Shown: piece by piece, positions 21,601 through 28,111 of the stretch | How the letters are laid out: each line of letters starts with the position of its first letter | How positions within the stretch are numbered: position 1 is the stretch's first letter | NCBI GenBank assembly: GCA_963971575.1 | Contig: OZ020625.1 | Location: forward strand, 25,879,253 to 25,943,252 | From: Liopterus haemorrhoidalis | Taxonomy: Eukaryota > Arthropoda > Insecta > Coleoptera > Dytiscidae | Length of the DNA stretch: 64,000 bases | Reading direction: 5' to 3' | Translations under genes and position numbers: made by a program | Notes under the pieces: generated by a model | The model's database searches: none | The model's input: the letters and a program-made list of their open reading frames with translations, nothing else | Told to the model about the DNA's origin: nothing

Positions 21601-22559
21601 ATATATTATTAAAAACGGTCAACCTTTACAGCTTTGTGTTAACTTACGATTGTCTGGTGTCATAAATCTTCGAAATACCATCAATTGATTCTGTTATATC
21701 AATATCTAGTTCATTGTCTAACATAGCTATCATAAATTTCTTCGCAGCAATCACGAGACCCATATTCGACATACAGGAAGTCTTCACATTTTCCTTACAC
21801 TCCTGTAACAGTTCTAAATTGTATTGCAACTGGTCTCCTGACGGGCCAGTATAACTATTTTCTCTAGAAACCTTAGTTTCCGCATCTCCACTAACCAAAT
21901 CTTGCGACAAGTTACACGAACCATTAATTTGATTGTTGGATGAATCGTGGACAGCCAATAAAGGTAGTTTTAAACGATATATACTACCAGAGTATGTTAC
22001 AATTAAAAAATAATCGTTTACATAGAATGCTGATTTATAATACATCGGTATTGGAAATGTAGTATCCTTAGCTATTGAACTGAAAGAAAACTTAATTAAT
22101 AATAATTTAAACACTCAACAGGGATAAATTTACTGTGTATAAACTAGGTTAGGTCCGGAACTAATGTCGAGAAGCTGTAGCGTACCATCTTCGAGCCCCA
22201 CAAGAAGAAATTGGCCTGTTTCTGATAGTGCCATACAATCACACCGCTGACCAAACGATAAGCACATCTCCACACTTGAGCAATTCTCAGAAAATACTCT
22301 AAATACTCCATCGGTAACCAGATATACCAGTCCAGCACGATATAAACAGTGTATCGAAGGATTCTGTGTAACCTGCACAATAATAACTGGTTAATTAAAT
22401 CGTTCCAAATTATTATTTATAAAAACATACCTGTTCTTCGTTACTTATTGTTAGGAGTGTAGCGGTTTCAAAAAGTGTTTCCGCGGCCACTGCACGACTC
22501 CCGAAATTTAGAGTCTCATTGGCCGAATCGAAAATTTCTATTACAGACCAACAACTCAT
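2422..22559 (-). CDS. KNTC1: KNTC1/Rod, kinetochore RZZ subunit (5' 11 exons; partial)
   Basis: Eleven coding exons on the minus strand give residues 1 to about 1200 of KNTC1 (rough deal, Rod). KNTC1 forms the RZZ complex with ZW10 and Zwilch, which recruits Spindly/dynein and Mad1-Mad2 to kinetochores. Exons: 22431-22559, 22134-22372, 21648-22079, 18786-19128, 15502-15767, 13602-14220, 10729-11003, 8235-8579, 6145-6385, 4352-4748, 2422-2737. All introns are GT-AG and all phases join. Residues 1-381 (exons 1-4) correspond to the N-terminal beta-propeller; GTLQLLD and ILALTSA align with human KNTC1 as remembered. Exon 5 starts the helical part (RLLARGHFDEAESFAK), and exon 8 has the VPWS segment. 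Family members are about 2100-2200 residues, so roughly 900-1000 residues lie left of the window. Introns are enlarged by transposons. Confidence 0.93.
3292..3362 (-). other. tRNA-like cassette, class a (not a functional tRNA call)
   Basis: The minus strand reads TGGTGCAGTGGCTAAGA near the 5' side and GAGTTCGAATCC near the 3' side, the expected A- and B-box motifs of RNA polymerase III promoters at tRNA-like spacing. Acceptor and T-stem pairing is imperfect. It sits at the position where other A1 copies carry different tRNA-like sequences. Confidence 0.6.
3841..3914 (+). repeat. (CAGA)n microsatellite
   Basis: About 18 uninterrupted CAGA units within the A1 repeat. Open frames here on both strands (DRQTDRQT and CLSVCLSV) are artefacts of this repeat. 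Confidence 0.97.
4352..4748 (-). CDS. KNTC1: KNTC1 exon 10
   Basis: Residues 964-1095, starting MNYDCNLPIWKEEKQQLL after the acceptor TTTTTCCAG. ESERISHLLELPEGSGLCAL and the helices after it match the position of human KSELEAELTLRAL...KTALKKC. The last third is acidic and Ser/Asn-rich. The donor is GTATG; it ends in phase 1. Confidence 0.9.
4796..4835 (+). repeat. Solo Tc1-like terminus
   Basis: TACAGTGGTCGCCATAAGTA and what follows has the CAGTGG(T)GGCCA-type form of Tc1 terminal repeats. No matching inverted end was found nearby, so this is probably a relic end. Confidence 0.4.
4971..6104 (+). mobile_element. Tc1/mariner-superfamily deletion derivative
   Basis: Inverted ends TAGTCGGATTGCTGATAGG (left) and the complement of CTATCGGCAATCCGACTA (right) are flanked by TA on both sides, as expected for this superfamily. 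Inside is only the 3' end of a transposase on the plus strand. It lies in KNTC1 intron 9 and is 1134 bp long. The minus-strand open frame at 5055-5288 lies inside it and does not match KNTC1. Confidence 0.75.
5285..5660 (+). pseudogene. Transposase C-terminal fragment (DDE, LPPYHC type)
   Basis: Plus-strand translation from about 5290 gives YFIDTLAQTYGHEVLRLPPY then HCQFNPIELIWGITK, the last catalytic region of an insect Tc1-like transposase family in which LPPYHCELNPIELIW is conserved. Several stops and a frameshift follow. The acidic tail (NDSDSSENDD) is also usual for this family. Too decayed to be active. Confidence 0.7.
6145..6385 (-). CDS. KNTC1: KNTC1 exon 9
   Basis: Residues 883-963 (RYEEALNYLKTLDDKSKIYS...). 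The open frame extends further upstream, but only the acceptor GGTGTAG at 6387-6386 restores phase with exon 8, giving R-YEEALNY. The donor is GTGAGC; it ends in phase 0. Confidence 0.87.
6642..6682 (+). repeat. (ATT)n microsatellite
   Basis: About 13 uninterrupted ATT units in KNTC1 intron 8. The tyrosine-run open frame over it is an artefact. Confidence 0.95.
6800..7453. repeat. Inverted-repeat MITE-like element
   Basis: The ends form long inverted repeats: TTAGGCTAAGCGCATAGTGA on the left, and the complement of TCACTATGTGTTTAGCCTTA on the right. Pairing continues through the GCAGCGATGAAAGCGGAGAG region. It is about 650 bp, has no coding capacity, and lies in KNTC1 intron 8. Confidence 0.7.
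7528..8070 (+). repeat. Tandem repeat, ~114 bp monomer, about 5 units
   Basis: Five diverged head-to-tail units whose GCGGGCC-type landmark recurs at about 7534, 7648, 7761, 7875 and 7989, a spacing of 113-114 bp. Each unit includes CGACACGCATT and GGATTTCCTAGGTATAATCA. It is a small satellite-like block in KNTC1 intron 8, with no coding sequence. Confidence 0.9.
8235..8579 (-). CDS. KNTC1: KNTC1 exon 8
   Basis: Residues 768-882. NHADVPWSDTIDIIAQKAM parallels human VVPWSAAVEQLVKQHL, and MRHIVKYILEVGHPDMLDDI parallels MRVVRYILKQDVPSSLEDA. The acceptor is TTTTCCAG and the donor GTATGA; it ends in phase 2. Confidence 0.94.
8900..9822 (-). repeat. Family A1 repeat, copy 2
   Basis: Carries the standard left end (TTGATGTGAAGTGTGAATTT) and right end (CATACCTACAAAATCCT) with a short two-unit GACA tract. 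The tRNA-like cassette on the minus strand (about 9232-9300) begins GCTTTGATAGTGTAATGGC and closes with TCAAAGC, which pairs with the first seven bases like an acceptor stem. This cassette differs from the other copies. Lies in KNTC1 intron 7. Confidence 0.78.
9232..9300 (-). other. tRNA-like cassette, class c
   Basis: Minus strand: the 5' GCTTTGA pairs perfectly with the 3' TCAAAGC, a 7-bp acceptor-like stem. A box TAGTGTAATGGC and B box GGTTCGCTCC are present. The anticodon stem does not pair, so this is a tRNA-derived relic rather than a confident gene. Confidence 0.55.
9823..10277 (+). pseudogene. Transposase N-terminal fragment with intron, followed by a second A-repeat end
   Basis: Directly after the A1 terminus the plus strand reads MSKALSSRVQKMALSLINYF then ERERNAGPLMDLKC. 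After a GTAAGT...TTTTTAG intron-like gap it continues IVAAALDVSISKVNKIAAQQ and SSPKKKRKRTK. This is the helix-turn-helix start of the same insect transposase family whose C-terminus is at 5285-5660. At 10165-10277 a second A-type right end follows, with the CAGACAGACAGAC tract and CATACCTACAAAG. The coding fragment is therefore bracketed by two A ends. Confidence 0.6.
10438..10716 (-). repeat. Family I MITE, copy 1
   Basis: The ends are ATTGAGAACTGACAATAACT and the complement of TTTATTCTCAATAT. A second copy in the other orientation is at 51511-51778, with the same internal AAAATGGCGATTGGAATAGG-type segment. It ends about 8 bp inside KNTC1 intron 7, next to the exon 7 donor. Confidence 0.75.
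10729..11003 (-). CDS. KNTC1: KNTC1 exon 7
   Basis: Residues 677-767 (ELIEEFRIKVSLETFKQE...). The acidic run YYMEEITQTDLEEDWWHEIV corresponds to the human YIEDLLNRC... region. The donor GTCAGT at 10728-10723 is weaker than consensus and lies about 8 bp from the end of an inverted-repeat element. It ends in phase 2. Confidence 0.9.
11162..11626 (-). mobile_element. Short hAT derivative with 8-bp target duplication
   Basis: 465 bp element with inverted ends CAGTGATGGG and CCCCGTCACTG, flanked on both sides by TTTGTAGG (11154-11161 and 11627-11634). The 8-bp duplication is diagnostic of the hAT superfamily. It carries the transposase C-terminus on the minus strand and is inserted in an A repeat. 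Confidence 0.88.
11250..11545 (-). pseudogene. hAT transposase C-terminal (dimerisation) fragment
   Basis: The minus strand reads TIAVSSAEAERGFSLMNNIC, then RNRLTVPNISNIMVINMNG, the hATC dimerisation domain. A stop follows, then DPVPIVLNWLGSNHITNDP. The catalytic domain is absent, so it is non-autonomous. Confidence 0.8.
12500..13198 (-). pseudogene. PIF/Harbinger transposase, N-terminal part, interrupted
   Basis: The minus strand reads WVKKWIDRRTTNGASVLLFR, FNRLLNLVSPLIQRTDTLI and AIPAKIKLELTLYFLATGNS, the conserved start of Harbinger transposases. The frame is cut at YCSLQ by the MITE at 12594-12877. Skipping that insertion it resumes as LFRVSKTVISQMISKII, the usual helix-turn-helix segment. 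Catalytic DDE residues are missing. Confidence 0.83.
12594..12877. mobile_element. hAT-type MITE with 8-bp target duplication
   Basis: 284 bp, ends CAGCGTTTCTCGACC and GAGTAACACTG, flanked by TTGTAGAC at 12586-12593 and 12878-12885. It has subterminal GTGGACCA/GGTCCGCGGACCA repeats and no coding capacity. It sits inside the Harbinger transposase frame. Confidence 0.92.
13602..14220 (-). CDS. KNTC1: KNTC1 exon 6
   Basis: The longest exon here, residues 470-676. IYEYARTRIRKS parallels human MLNYAKTRLLKK. Further on, WPQYALEFAEKIL parallels WPENGLQLAEIFF, and it ends with IIQALRDIQ, next to the human NNLRELI. It is an alpha-helical solenoid with no transmembrane segment. It ends in phase 0 at GTAAG. 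Confidence 0.93.
14284..15320 (-). repeat. Family A1 repeat, copy 3
   Basis: Full-length, with both ends and a short GACA tract near 15258. The tRNA-like cassette (about 14705-14790, minus strand) has A box TAGCTTAGTTGG and B box GAGTTCGAATACT, unlike copies 1, 2 and 4 but like copy 6. Lies in KNTC1 intron 5. Confidence 0.8.
14705..14790 (-). other. tRNA-like cassette, class d
   Basis: Minus strand A box GATAGCTTAGTTGGTTTCG, of the type in Ile/Lys/Val/Ala tRNAs, and B box AGAGTTCGAATACT. Stem pairing is weak. The same class is present at 60640-60715. Confidence 0.5.
15502..15767 (-). CDS. KNTC1: KNTC1 exon 5
   Basis: Residues 382-469, opening the helical domain. RFKRLLARGHFDEAESFAK followed by LPLETVWK matches the human RLSRLLHKHRFAEAESFAI/LDVELVYK segment, one of the most conserved parts of the family. 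The acceptor is GATTTTCAG and the donor GTAAGT; it ends in phase 2. Confidence 0.95.
15910..16000 (+). pseudogene. LINE reverse transcriptase fragment
   Basis: The plus strand reads IKFDELTIKSGVPQGSILRL then LFFLLYI, the SGVPQGSILGPLLFLLY motif of non-LTR reverse transcriptases just before the catalytic YxDD block. It ends where an A2 repeat begins. Confidence 0.6.
16008..16262 (-). repeat. A2 repeat, truncated by element F
   Basis: Begins with TTGATGTGAAGTGTGACTTT and CAGGGTTTCGCAGGTATATA and follows the A2 body to CAGTATTTTTTTATAT, where element F starts. No tRNA cassette remains. Confidence 0.65.
16263..17111. mobile_element. Element F: long palindromic MITE, complete copy
   Basis: 849 bp. 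The ends are ACAGGGTGTTTGTTTGAAAC and its complement, within a TATA context. The two arms (about 370 bp each) are near-perfect inverted copies around a spacer at about 16640-16740. It contains the blocks TTTCCGGTGAAACCGGAAGT and AAAATGGCGACCATTTATT. It could fold into one very long hairpin and has no coding capacity. Lies in KNTC1 intron 4. Confidence 0.88.
17112..17582 (+). repeat. Family B repeat, partial, with internally duplicated GTCY tract
   Basis: Starts inside B (TATTGTGATCATACCGATTT) next to element F. Two GTCY tracts (about 17218-17262 and 17424-17510) each precede GTGCAGAGCAAATTCGGCT. The middle of the element is thus duplicated in tandem, with the second tract enriched in GTCC. 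Confidence 0.7.
17583..18785. other. Intron sequence with no recognised element
   Basis: Part of KNTC1 intron 4. AT-rich with short open frames on both strands. I see no protein family, repeat end or RNA here. Confidence 0.4.
18786..19128 (-). CDS. KNTC1: KNTC1 exon 4
   Basis: Residues 267-381, the last part of the propeller. It contains FHILALTSADQ and YPTFEIIYTLPVS, which line up with human KNTC1 LIALTASAN and LPTMEILYSLEVS. The acceptor is ACATTTCAG and the donor GTAAGT; it ends in phase 0. Confidence 0.9.
19236..19644. mobile_element. Family C MITE, complete copy 1
   Basis: The ends are CAGTCTGTTCCAAACGGTTA and its complement, giving about 27 bp of terminal inverted repeat with GGAACTAAAT next to it. 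409 bp, in opposite orientation to the copy at 25748-26152. Lies in KNTC1 intron 3. Confidence 0.85.
19694..20738 (-). repeat. Family A1 repeat, copy 4
   Basis: Full-length copy directly joined at its right end to an A2 copy. The tRNA-like cassette (about 20115-20195) has A box TGGTTTAGTGGT and B box GGGATTCGAGA, the same class as copy 5 at 42.4 kb. The GACA tract has three units. Confidence 0.8.
20739..21312 (-). repeat. A2 repeat with tRNA-like head
   Basis: Begins TTGATATGAAGTATGAATTT and CAGGGTTTCGCAGATATATA. It ends in a tRNA-like head read on the minus strand (A box TGGTCTAATGGTTAGC, B box GGGTTCACTCCCGGG), nearly identical to the head at 850-918. Lies in KNTC1 intron 3. Confidence 0.7.
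21648..22079 (-). CDS. KNTC1: KNTC1 exon 3
   Basis: Residues 123-266 of the propeller region, starting SIAKDTTFPIPMYYKSAFYV. The acceptor is TTTCTTTCAG and the donor GTAAGT; it ends in phase 2. The middle (about residues 160-210) is polar and rich in Asn, Ser and Gly, probably a surface loop. Confidence 0.88.
22134..22372 (-). CDS. KNTC1: KNTC1 exon 2
   Basis: Residues 44-122, within the N-terminal beta-propeller. The segment ALSETGQFLLVGLEDGTLQLLD is a propeller blade and parallels the human KNTC1 segment with GKFLLVGERSGNLHLI. The acceptor is TGTGCAG and the donor GTAAAT; it ends in phase 2. The frame stays open into the intron for one codon only. Confidence 0.9.
22431..22559 (-). CDS. KNTC1: KNTC1 exon 1 (start codon)
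   Basis: Starts at the ATG at 22559-22557 and encodes 43 residues (MSCWSVIEIF... ISNEEQ). The donor is GTATG. It ends in phase 0 and joins exon 2 without loss of frame. The exon is too short to stand out as an open frame; it was found by following the propeller sequence upstream. The start is chosen because no longer in-frame extension is evident and a short MxxWxxIE-type opening is usual for this family. Confidence 0.82.
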
Positions 22560-22954
22560 TTTTTGGCTAACTAAAATAACATTTGTAAACACTAGAAACC
22601 GTTGATTTCAAATTTGAATCGGGAATGTACTTGTTTATAACAGTGTTGCCAAATGATAATAAAAAATGTGACATGCAGGCAGACAACATTAAAAAAATAA
22701 ATAAATTATTAACAAAAAAAAAAAAAGTTGAATAACTTCTTTACAGACTTTAATACGTTATACAGGTCAATTCTGTAAAAATTTACTGAGTAGTAACGTT
22801 ACTACAAGATAAAATATTATAAAAAGTATAACGACTTTCATTCATGATAGTAACTGACTTTGCTCATAGTGACAAATTTAGTTCCTATGATCATAGTAAC
22901 TGAGTTACAGAATTGGTCTGATTGTCTTTTACAATAATAACTACTCTTCTGCTA

Positions 22955-23000
22955 GAATGTATTTTATACAAGTATACCAAGTACTTTGTGATGGCGGTAT
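22955..23000 (+). repeat. Family B terminal fragment
   Basis: TCTGCTAGAATGTATTTTAT and GTACTTTGTGATGGCGGT match the right end of B. It is a relic in the short gap between KNTC1 and GEMIN2. Confidence 0.6.
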
Positions 23001-23084
23001 GTCCGGATTTTTTAATTATCGTATTCCATATTTTATTTTACTTATTCCAAATCGGCAGGTCCGAGTTTCTTTTTCATAGAAATT

Positions 23085-23210
23085 TGCACATTTGAACGAC
23101 AAAATATGTATTTGACCAACAGAATATACAGTTGAACGATAAAATGCGTAGTTGAACGACAAAATGCGTAGTTGAACGTCAGAAAATGCAGGTAAACGAC
23201 AAAAACGGTG
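23085..23210 (+). repeat. Short tandem repeat of ~20 bp units
   Basis: Six imperfect units built on GTTGAACGACAAAATGCGTA lie about 530 bp upstream of the KNTC1 start codon and just past the GEMIN2 3' end. The units differ by one to several bases. Confidence 0.85.
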
Positions 23211-23274
23211 AAGAGCTAGCGCCAACTTTGTAGTTATATAAAGGAAAATTATAGAAACATATTTTATATAAAAT

Positions 23275-23280
23275 TTTATT
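23275..23280 (-). terminator. Candidate GEMIN2 polyadenylation signal
   Basis: Minus-strand AATAAA, 17 bases past the GEMIN2 stop codon. That gives a very short 3' UTR, so this is a candidate only. Confidence 0.45.
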
Positions 23281-23296
23281 TACATTAATACAAAAA

Positions 23297-23502
23297 TTAA
23301 TTATCTGCTAAGTCACCTTGGTTAAAATACCTAGCTACTAAACATATTATAAGATTTAATGGTACATAATCTTCTTTTTCGGAAAAATCTGCTAGGTTTG
23401 ATCTAATTTTGGAGCATTTTCTGGCAAGTTCTCTTATCAGGGAACACATGGTAGGCGTCAACGGAACCTCCAGTCTTGCCAACAATGTGTACAGCCAAAT
23501 AC
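23297..23502 (-). CDS. Gemin2: GEMIN2 exon 4 (stop codon)
   Basis: Residues 166-233, [19 protein letters not shown] to [10 protein letters not shown] and TAA. It is the most conserved part of the protein and has a strong TTTTTAG acceptor. Confidence 0.96.
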
Positions 23503-26500
23503 CTAAAAAGATAAACAATATACACCTCGATTACCTCTTTTATTTTAAGAGATACAAAAAATTATTCAGAAGAAAAGTTAAACTAGACAAAATGGCCCAC
23601 TTAAGGACTATAATAAGAATTCTGCACCACTTTCGGTTTCAGCGAAATTTTTTTCAACTTTTTATCCAGCATAGGGAATTGTTCCTTTTTATGTCAAATA
23701 ATAAGCTGTTAAACGGGTCTATTCTCTAAGTATGATGTTAAAATCTTAGCGTCAGAAACTGACGTTAATTTTTTTAACACCATTTTTAACCTAAATGCTA
23801 TTCGCTAAACATATATGTGTTAAAATTATAGCGCGGCGGCGTTAAAATAGCCAGTTAACGTTCTACAATAAGCGCCTACCGAAACGGTGTCTTTAAAAGT
23901 TAACGCTAGTGTTTAGTTTTCAAAAATGGCTGATGCTATTTAAGTAAATGTCATGTTATTTAAAAAAAAAAATTAATAAAACACAAGACAGTAGGAATAT
24001 TAATCAACTTTCTATTACTTTTTAAAGTGAATTCTTTACAGTAGAGATAAGAATGACGCTTCATAATTTTTGTTATACAAGTAACCCAGACGCAAGTTCA
24101 AGTAATTGTATAGAAAGGAAGTAAATGGAGTATTGGAGAGCAGTTTTGGTTTTAGTTGAGACACAGAACTTAAAATTATAATCCTCTGAAAGCTACAAAA
24201 CTTCACTTATACCTCCGCCGTGTTTCAAAATATCGCAGTACATTTTAATGGTGTATTATTTGAAGAAACAATTGATGAGATTGATAATGACGATCACAAC
24301 AGTATTATTCCAGGGTAGAAATAGCGTAATAAATCAAATTTAATAATTAATATCACCGAACACCTTTTTAAAAATAGAATGAACATATAATTCACATATT
24401 ATTAAAAAATTAGATAAACTGTTATAATACAATGTAGTAAATAAATTGACTAAACAAAAGTTGAATAAAGTTATATTTTTATTTAATACACTGTGGAAAC
24501 CAGTTATAATGAGTATCACAGGACCAAACATTTCTGTCCCATTTTTAAAATAAATTTCGCCACTGAATATTTAATTCAACACCGACATATTAGGTTAAGA
24601 TTCTCTTGGCATTTGACTAAATAAATACTCGTGTTAAAATTCAACGTAACAGCGCATGTGCGTGCAGTTAATATTAGCCTCTCTACAGGGTGAGTTAGCG
24701 CCTCGCGTTAACAAATATTGTATTAACGCTTACCTTAACAAATGCTCTTACAGAATAGCATTTTTGGATAATGACGTTAGACATGGAGTTAAAATAAAAA
24801 TATTAACCTGACGCTAATTTTAACGCATTTCTTACAGAATACACCCGTATGTTGGCAATATTATTAACTACAAATTTCATCCTTGACGACCTGATATTTC
24901 TTTTAAGCTTTTCTTCATCTTATTACCTGTTTCTCTAGTTATATTTTGTCCAAATTCAATATCGTCCAACCAGTTAACGTGGTGTTCTAAAAAAACCATT
25001 ATTTGATTTTGGTTATAGGCGATGGCTTCTGAAAATTTCGGTTCTTCTGAACTTTTTTTCAGACAATAGTCTTCGCTTTTTCTAAAAAATACTTTTAATT
25101 CCAAATTGTCTCGAATTCTTGCTATATGCATACGGAAAGATGAGAAATCGGCAACTTGCTTATTTTGCCACTCTATAGATGGAAGTATATCCTTTGGTGC
25201 TGTTTCACATCCTTGGGGCTGAAATATGGTACATATAAAAACATTCTAATACAAATAAAGGTTAATGTCCACCCCAAACAATTCATCAGAGAAAACGCGT
25301 ATGATAGTTAGAATGAGATTTGGCATTGGCGAAGCGCCGCCCCTTTCTTTCAAAACATAACATTTACGATTCACTTTATCTTTTCCAATATTTTTATTCA
25401 AAACTGAAATCTGAATAAGTACTTGATAGTTATCCGTTCCGAAATCCAAGCAATTATTTAATAAGTGTTTACATTTAGCTCCTATTAACGTTTTTAAAGA
25501 AAAACTTGAATGATAAAATTTCAGTATTTATACGCTTTAAGTCACATTTAAATGGTTTAAATTAGATTTATACTATACATATTTTGAAGAATATTAACAT
25601 TATTAAAAGAGAGGATCCTCAAAACTATCAATATATTCCGACCTACCAGTTTTATATCTGAAATAGAACATAGTTTTTCGTCGCATTCATAGATGCTAAA
25701 TTATGTAAATGTATGAAAACTGTATAAAGCATTTATATATCTTCACTACAGTCTGTTCCAAACGGTTAATCGGAACTAAATGGGAATTTAGTTCTATTAG
25801 GTTGTCACGAGAAGGGACCTTGCTTGAGTTATTTCATTTTTCACGTTGGGATGTCAAAATTTAAAATTCCAACAATGAAACCATGGAAACGAATGACATA
25901 TGTCAAAATTAAATATTTTTTTTAGATATTTTAATGACAAAAAAAATAAATAAATGGGAAATTTGTATTAAGAATGACACAAAAAATCAAAATATAAAGA
26001 AAATGACATTTTAAAATGATATTAACCTTAACCAAAAATGTTTATTGTAAGTATGATTTACAAAGCTTAAACAAAACGGCCGAAAGGCACGATTTAAGCG
26101 ATGAAAGTAACTAGATTGCAAAATCTAGTTCCGCTTAAACGTTTGGAACAGCATAAAAATAAACGTAAGTTGGTACGCCTGAAAAAGTATTGAAACTTCC
26201 AACAATATCTGACTGGAGGTAGTTTCAGAGGTCGAATTGAAAGTCGGATAGCACTGAAAGTTTGAAGGAAGTATCGTGTTACATGTCAATACTACGCGAA
26301 AAATCCATTGTGCTTACGAGAAAAGTATAACGTAAAACAGATTTTATTCATGGGGGAATTTGAAACTACTTAACTAGATAGGGGGGGTCAGCAGACAGCC
26401 TAGGTGCTAGTGTTAAGATGTGAGGGACCATGATTACTTCCTTCTGAGGTATAATAACCCAAGATGACAATTAGCATGGAACGATGCAGAACTTGTGCTG

Positions 26501-26867
26501 GAGCCAGTGCGTGGTTCAACGACTGCAACGGTTAGAATCCATGCAGGCATTCCTTTGGCCGTACACTATCATAAAGTGTATAACAGAGCTAAGCGTTTTT
26601 AACTTACCACTTCGACTAACCAAGTCTTTTGTTTAATTTTTTTCTTACTAACATCTTTACGTACATATTCTTCACATTGCATTTTTTCATACATAACATA
26701 ATGTAAATATTCTTCACCTAAAATAATAACAATTATGAAACTATTATTTGAATAAAATTATATTTTATTTTACCTGTTTGTGGAATTTTGTTAGGATCAA
26801 AATCTTCTGGCAATTCACTAACATCTAAAGCTTTTCTTAATAATGAAACTTCATCTTCTGGCTCCAT
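23297..26867 (-). CDS. Gemin2: GEMIN2, SMN-complex core subunit (complete, 4 exons)
   Basis: Four coding exons (26774-26867, 26608-26717, 24927-25218, 23297-23502) give 233 residues, close to the size of insect Gemin2. Gemin2 binds the Sm pentamer and SMN and helps assemble spliceosomal snRNPs in the cytoplasm. The N-terminus has [19 protein letters not shown], matching the human PxEYLHQVQLEA region. The middle has [20 protein letters not shown], matching PTLQWQQQQVAQFSTVRQNV. The C-terminus has [30 protein letters not shown] and [17 protein letters not shown], all very close to human GEMIN2. All introns are GT-AG and phases agree. Introns 2 and 3 hold a family C MITE and a Harbinger derivative. 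Confidence 0.95.
23515..23708 (+). repeat. Decayed element F arm
   Basis: AAGTTAAACTAGACAAAATG, ACTATAATAAGAATTCTG and ATCCAGCATAGGGAATTG match element F in order with many substitutions. It is an old copy just inside GEMIN2 intron 3. Confidence 0.6.
23714..24847 (+). mobile_element. Harbinger-like deletion derivative, copy 1
   Basis: Ends CGGGTCTATTCT and AGAATACACCCG, with inverted TTAGCGTCAG-type sequence next to them. A second copy at 45397-46498 is about 95% alike by eye. A transposase tail similar to Harbinger is legible on the plus strand in copy 2. It fills most of GEMIN2 intron 3. Confidence 0.75.
24927..25218 (-). CDS. Gemin2: GEMIN2 exon 3
   Basis: Residues 69-165, [20 protein letters not shown] through [17 protein letters not shown]. 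The donor GTAATA at 24926 is chosen over later sites because it joins in phase to [10 protein letters not shown]; the open frame runs about 16 codons further into the intron. Confidence 0.9.
25748..26152. mobile_element. Family C MITE, complete copy 2
   Basis: Same termini as the copy at 19236-19644 (CAGTCTGTTCCAAACGGTTA) but in reverse orientation. Lies in GEMIN2 intron 2. Confidence 0.85.
26153..26607. other. GEMIN2 intron 2 remainder, nothing recognised
   Basis: Moderately GC-balanced intron sequence with no repeat end, RNA or protein family that I can name. Confidence 0.35.
26608..26717 (-). CDS. Gemin2: GEMIN2 exon 2
   Basis: Residues 32-68, [20 protein letters not shown] and a lysine-rich stretch ending KQKTWLVEV. 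Acceptor ATTTTAG, donor GTAAGT, ends in phase 0. Confidence 0.9.
26774..26867 (-). CDS. Gemin2: GEMIN2 exon 1 (start codon)
   Basis: ATG at 26867-26865, then [20 protein letters not shown]. It encodes 31 codons plus one base and ends at GTAAAA. The acidic start before PNKIPQ agrees with other Gemin2 proteins. Confidence 0.88.
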
Positions 26868-27214
26868 TTTTGTAAAATTTTAAATTATATTTCGTTTTAA
26901 AAATTGTCAAAAACACTCTGTTTGTATAGGTTATGTTTTTAAACGTCAAACATAAACATAGGCGTATCATACAGTTGGAAAAGAACAAAATCACCAGTGG
27001 CGTAGTACTTTTAAATAAACACACAATAACTCAAAATTTAAACAACAGATTATGATGAAATTGTATATTTTAGCATAAGTTATAATTTGTAAAAAATTGT
27101 AAAATTTCGACCGCAATTAATTAAATGAAAAAGATAGTTTATAAAGGTTCGATTTTGTTTTGATTTACGAAAATTCTTAGTAGGTTCAAATATAGGCATG
27201 GTATCTCAAAATTT

Positions 27215-27690
27215 TCTTTCTTAGGGGGTGTTTCTGGGTTAAAACTGGTACTAAAAAACTTAAAATATTTCCTTTATAAACCAAACTATCTTAACAGGAA
27301 AAACTATACAATAAAAATTGTTTATAAGAAAACAAATTTTGTTCTATGCATTTTTTCAATTTGATGAATATTAGTAGTTACGGGGGGACACCCTAAAACT
27401 AAAATATTGAAATATTTCACTTATTATTCTCTTCACATCAAAAATGAATGTAAGAAAATTTATTTAGAACGAAGAAACATTCCTTTCGAAGAAAAAAGAA
27501 ACTAAAACAAGTAGAAAATCAAAAAATTAAACGATATTTTTATATTCATAACCAAAAATCAAACTTCACGTGTATATAACATATACGATAAACAAAGACT
27601 GACGTCCCGTTAGCATTCGGTTGACGCATAGCCTCTCTATTTATCCCCACCACTACAAGTTACGAGACAACTTTATACTTTAATAATCTT
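27215..27690 (+). repeat. Family G repeat, part of a copy
   Basis: Matches 51040-51370 and 52215-52335 in two blocks. The first runs from GGTTAAAACTGGTACTAAAA; the second is TATACGATAAACAAAGACTG through AGTTACGAGACAAC. Here the blocks are adjacent, giving the state before two elements inserted into the other copy. Confidence 0.75.
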
Positions 27691-28111
27691 GGGGTCTATC
27701 AGCTGTGAATTGGAATACAATTTTGATATTTTTAAATTCATTATTTACTGTTATTGAACGCTAGGAATTAATGATATCACTATATTTAAACGTGGCAACG
27801 TGGAAAAGTTGTACTAACGTGTAGTAGTCGATTCAAATAGAGTTGAGTACAACAATAAAAGTGTGCAGAAACCATTATTCGTCTGGACGGGTCTAATATA
27901 CTTATAATAGGGGTGTTAGGTTTGTTACTCATAGCCGTAGAAGTCTTATATGAGTTAGGAGCTTCCAACGTGTTTATATAAAACATCTATATTATTGGAA
28001 TACATTTACAATCTAAAATCGTATTTTTTAATACGAATTATTTGTTAGTGAAAGACGACGTAAGTAGAAAAATACATATTTGGTAATAGAACAGTAGGAT
28101 AAGTTGAGATT

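Noticed and set aside
23409..23729. Plus-strand 106-residue frame
   Set aside because: Antisense to GEMIN2 exon 4 and continuing into a decayed element F arm.
25246..25449. Additional GEMIN2 exon
   Set aside because: Exons 2 and 3 join in phase 0 and the family has no matching segment; the frame is intronic.
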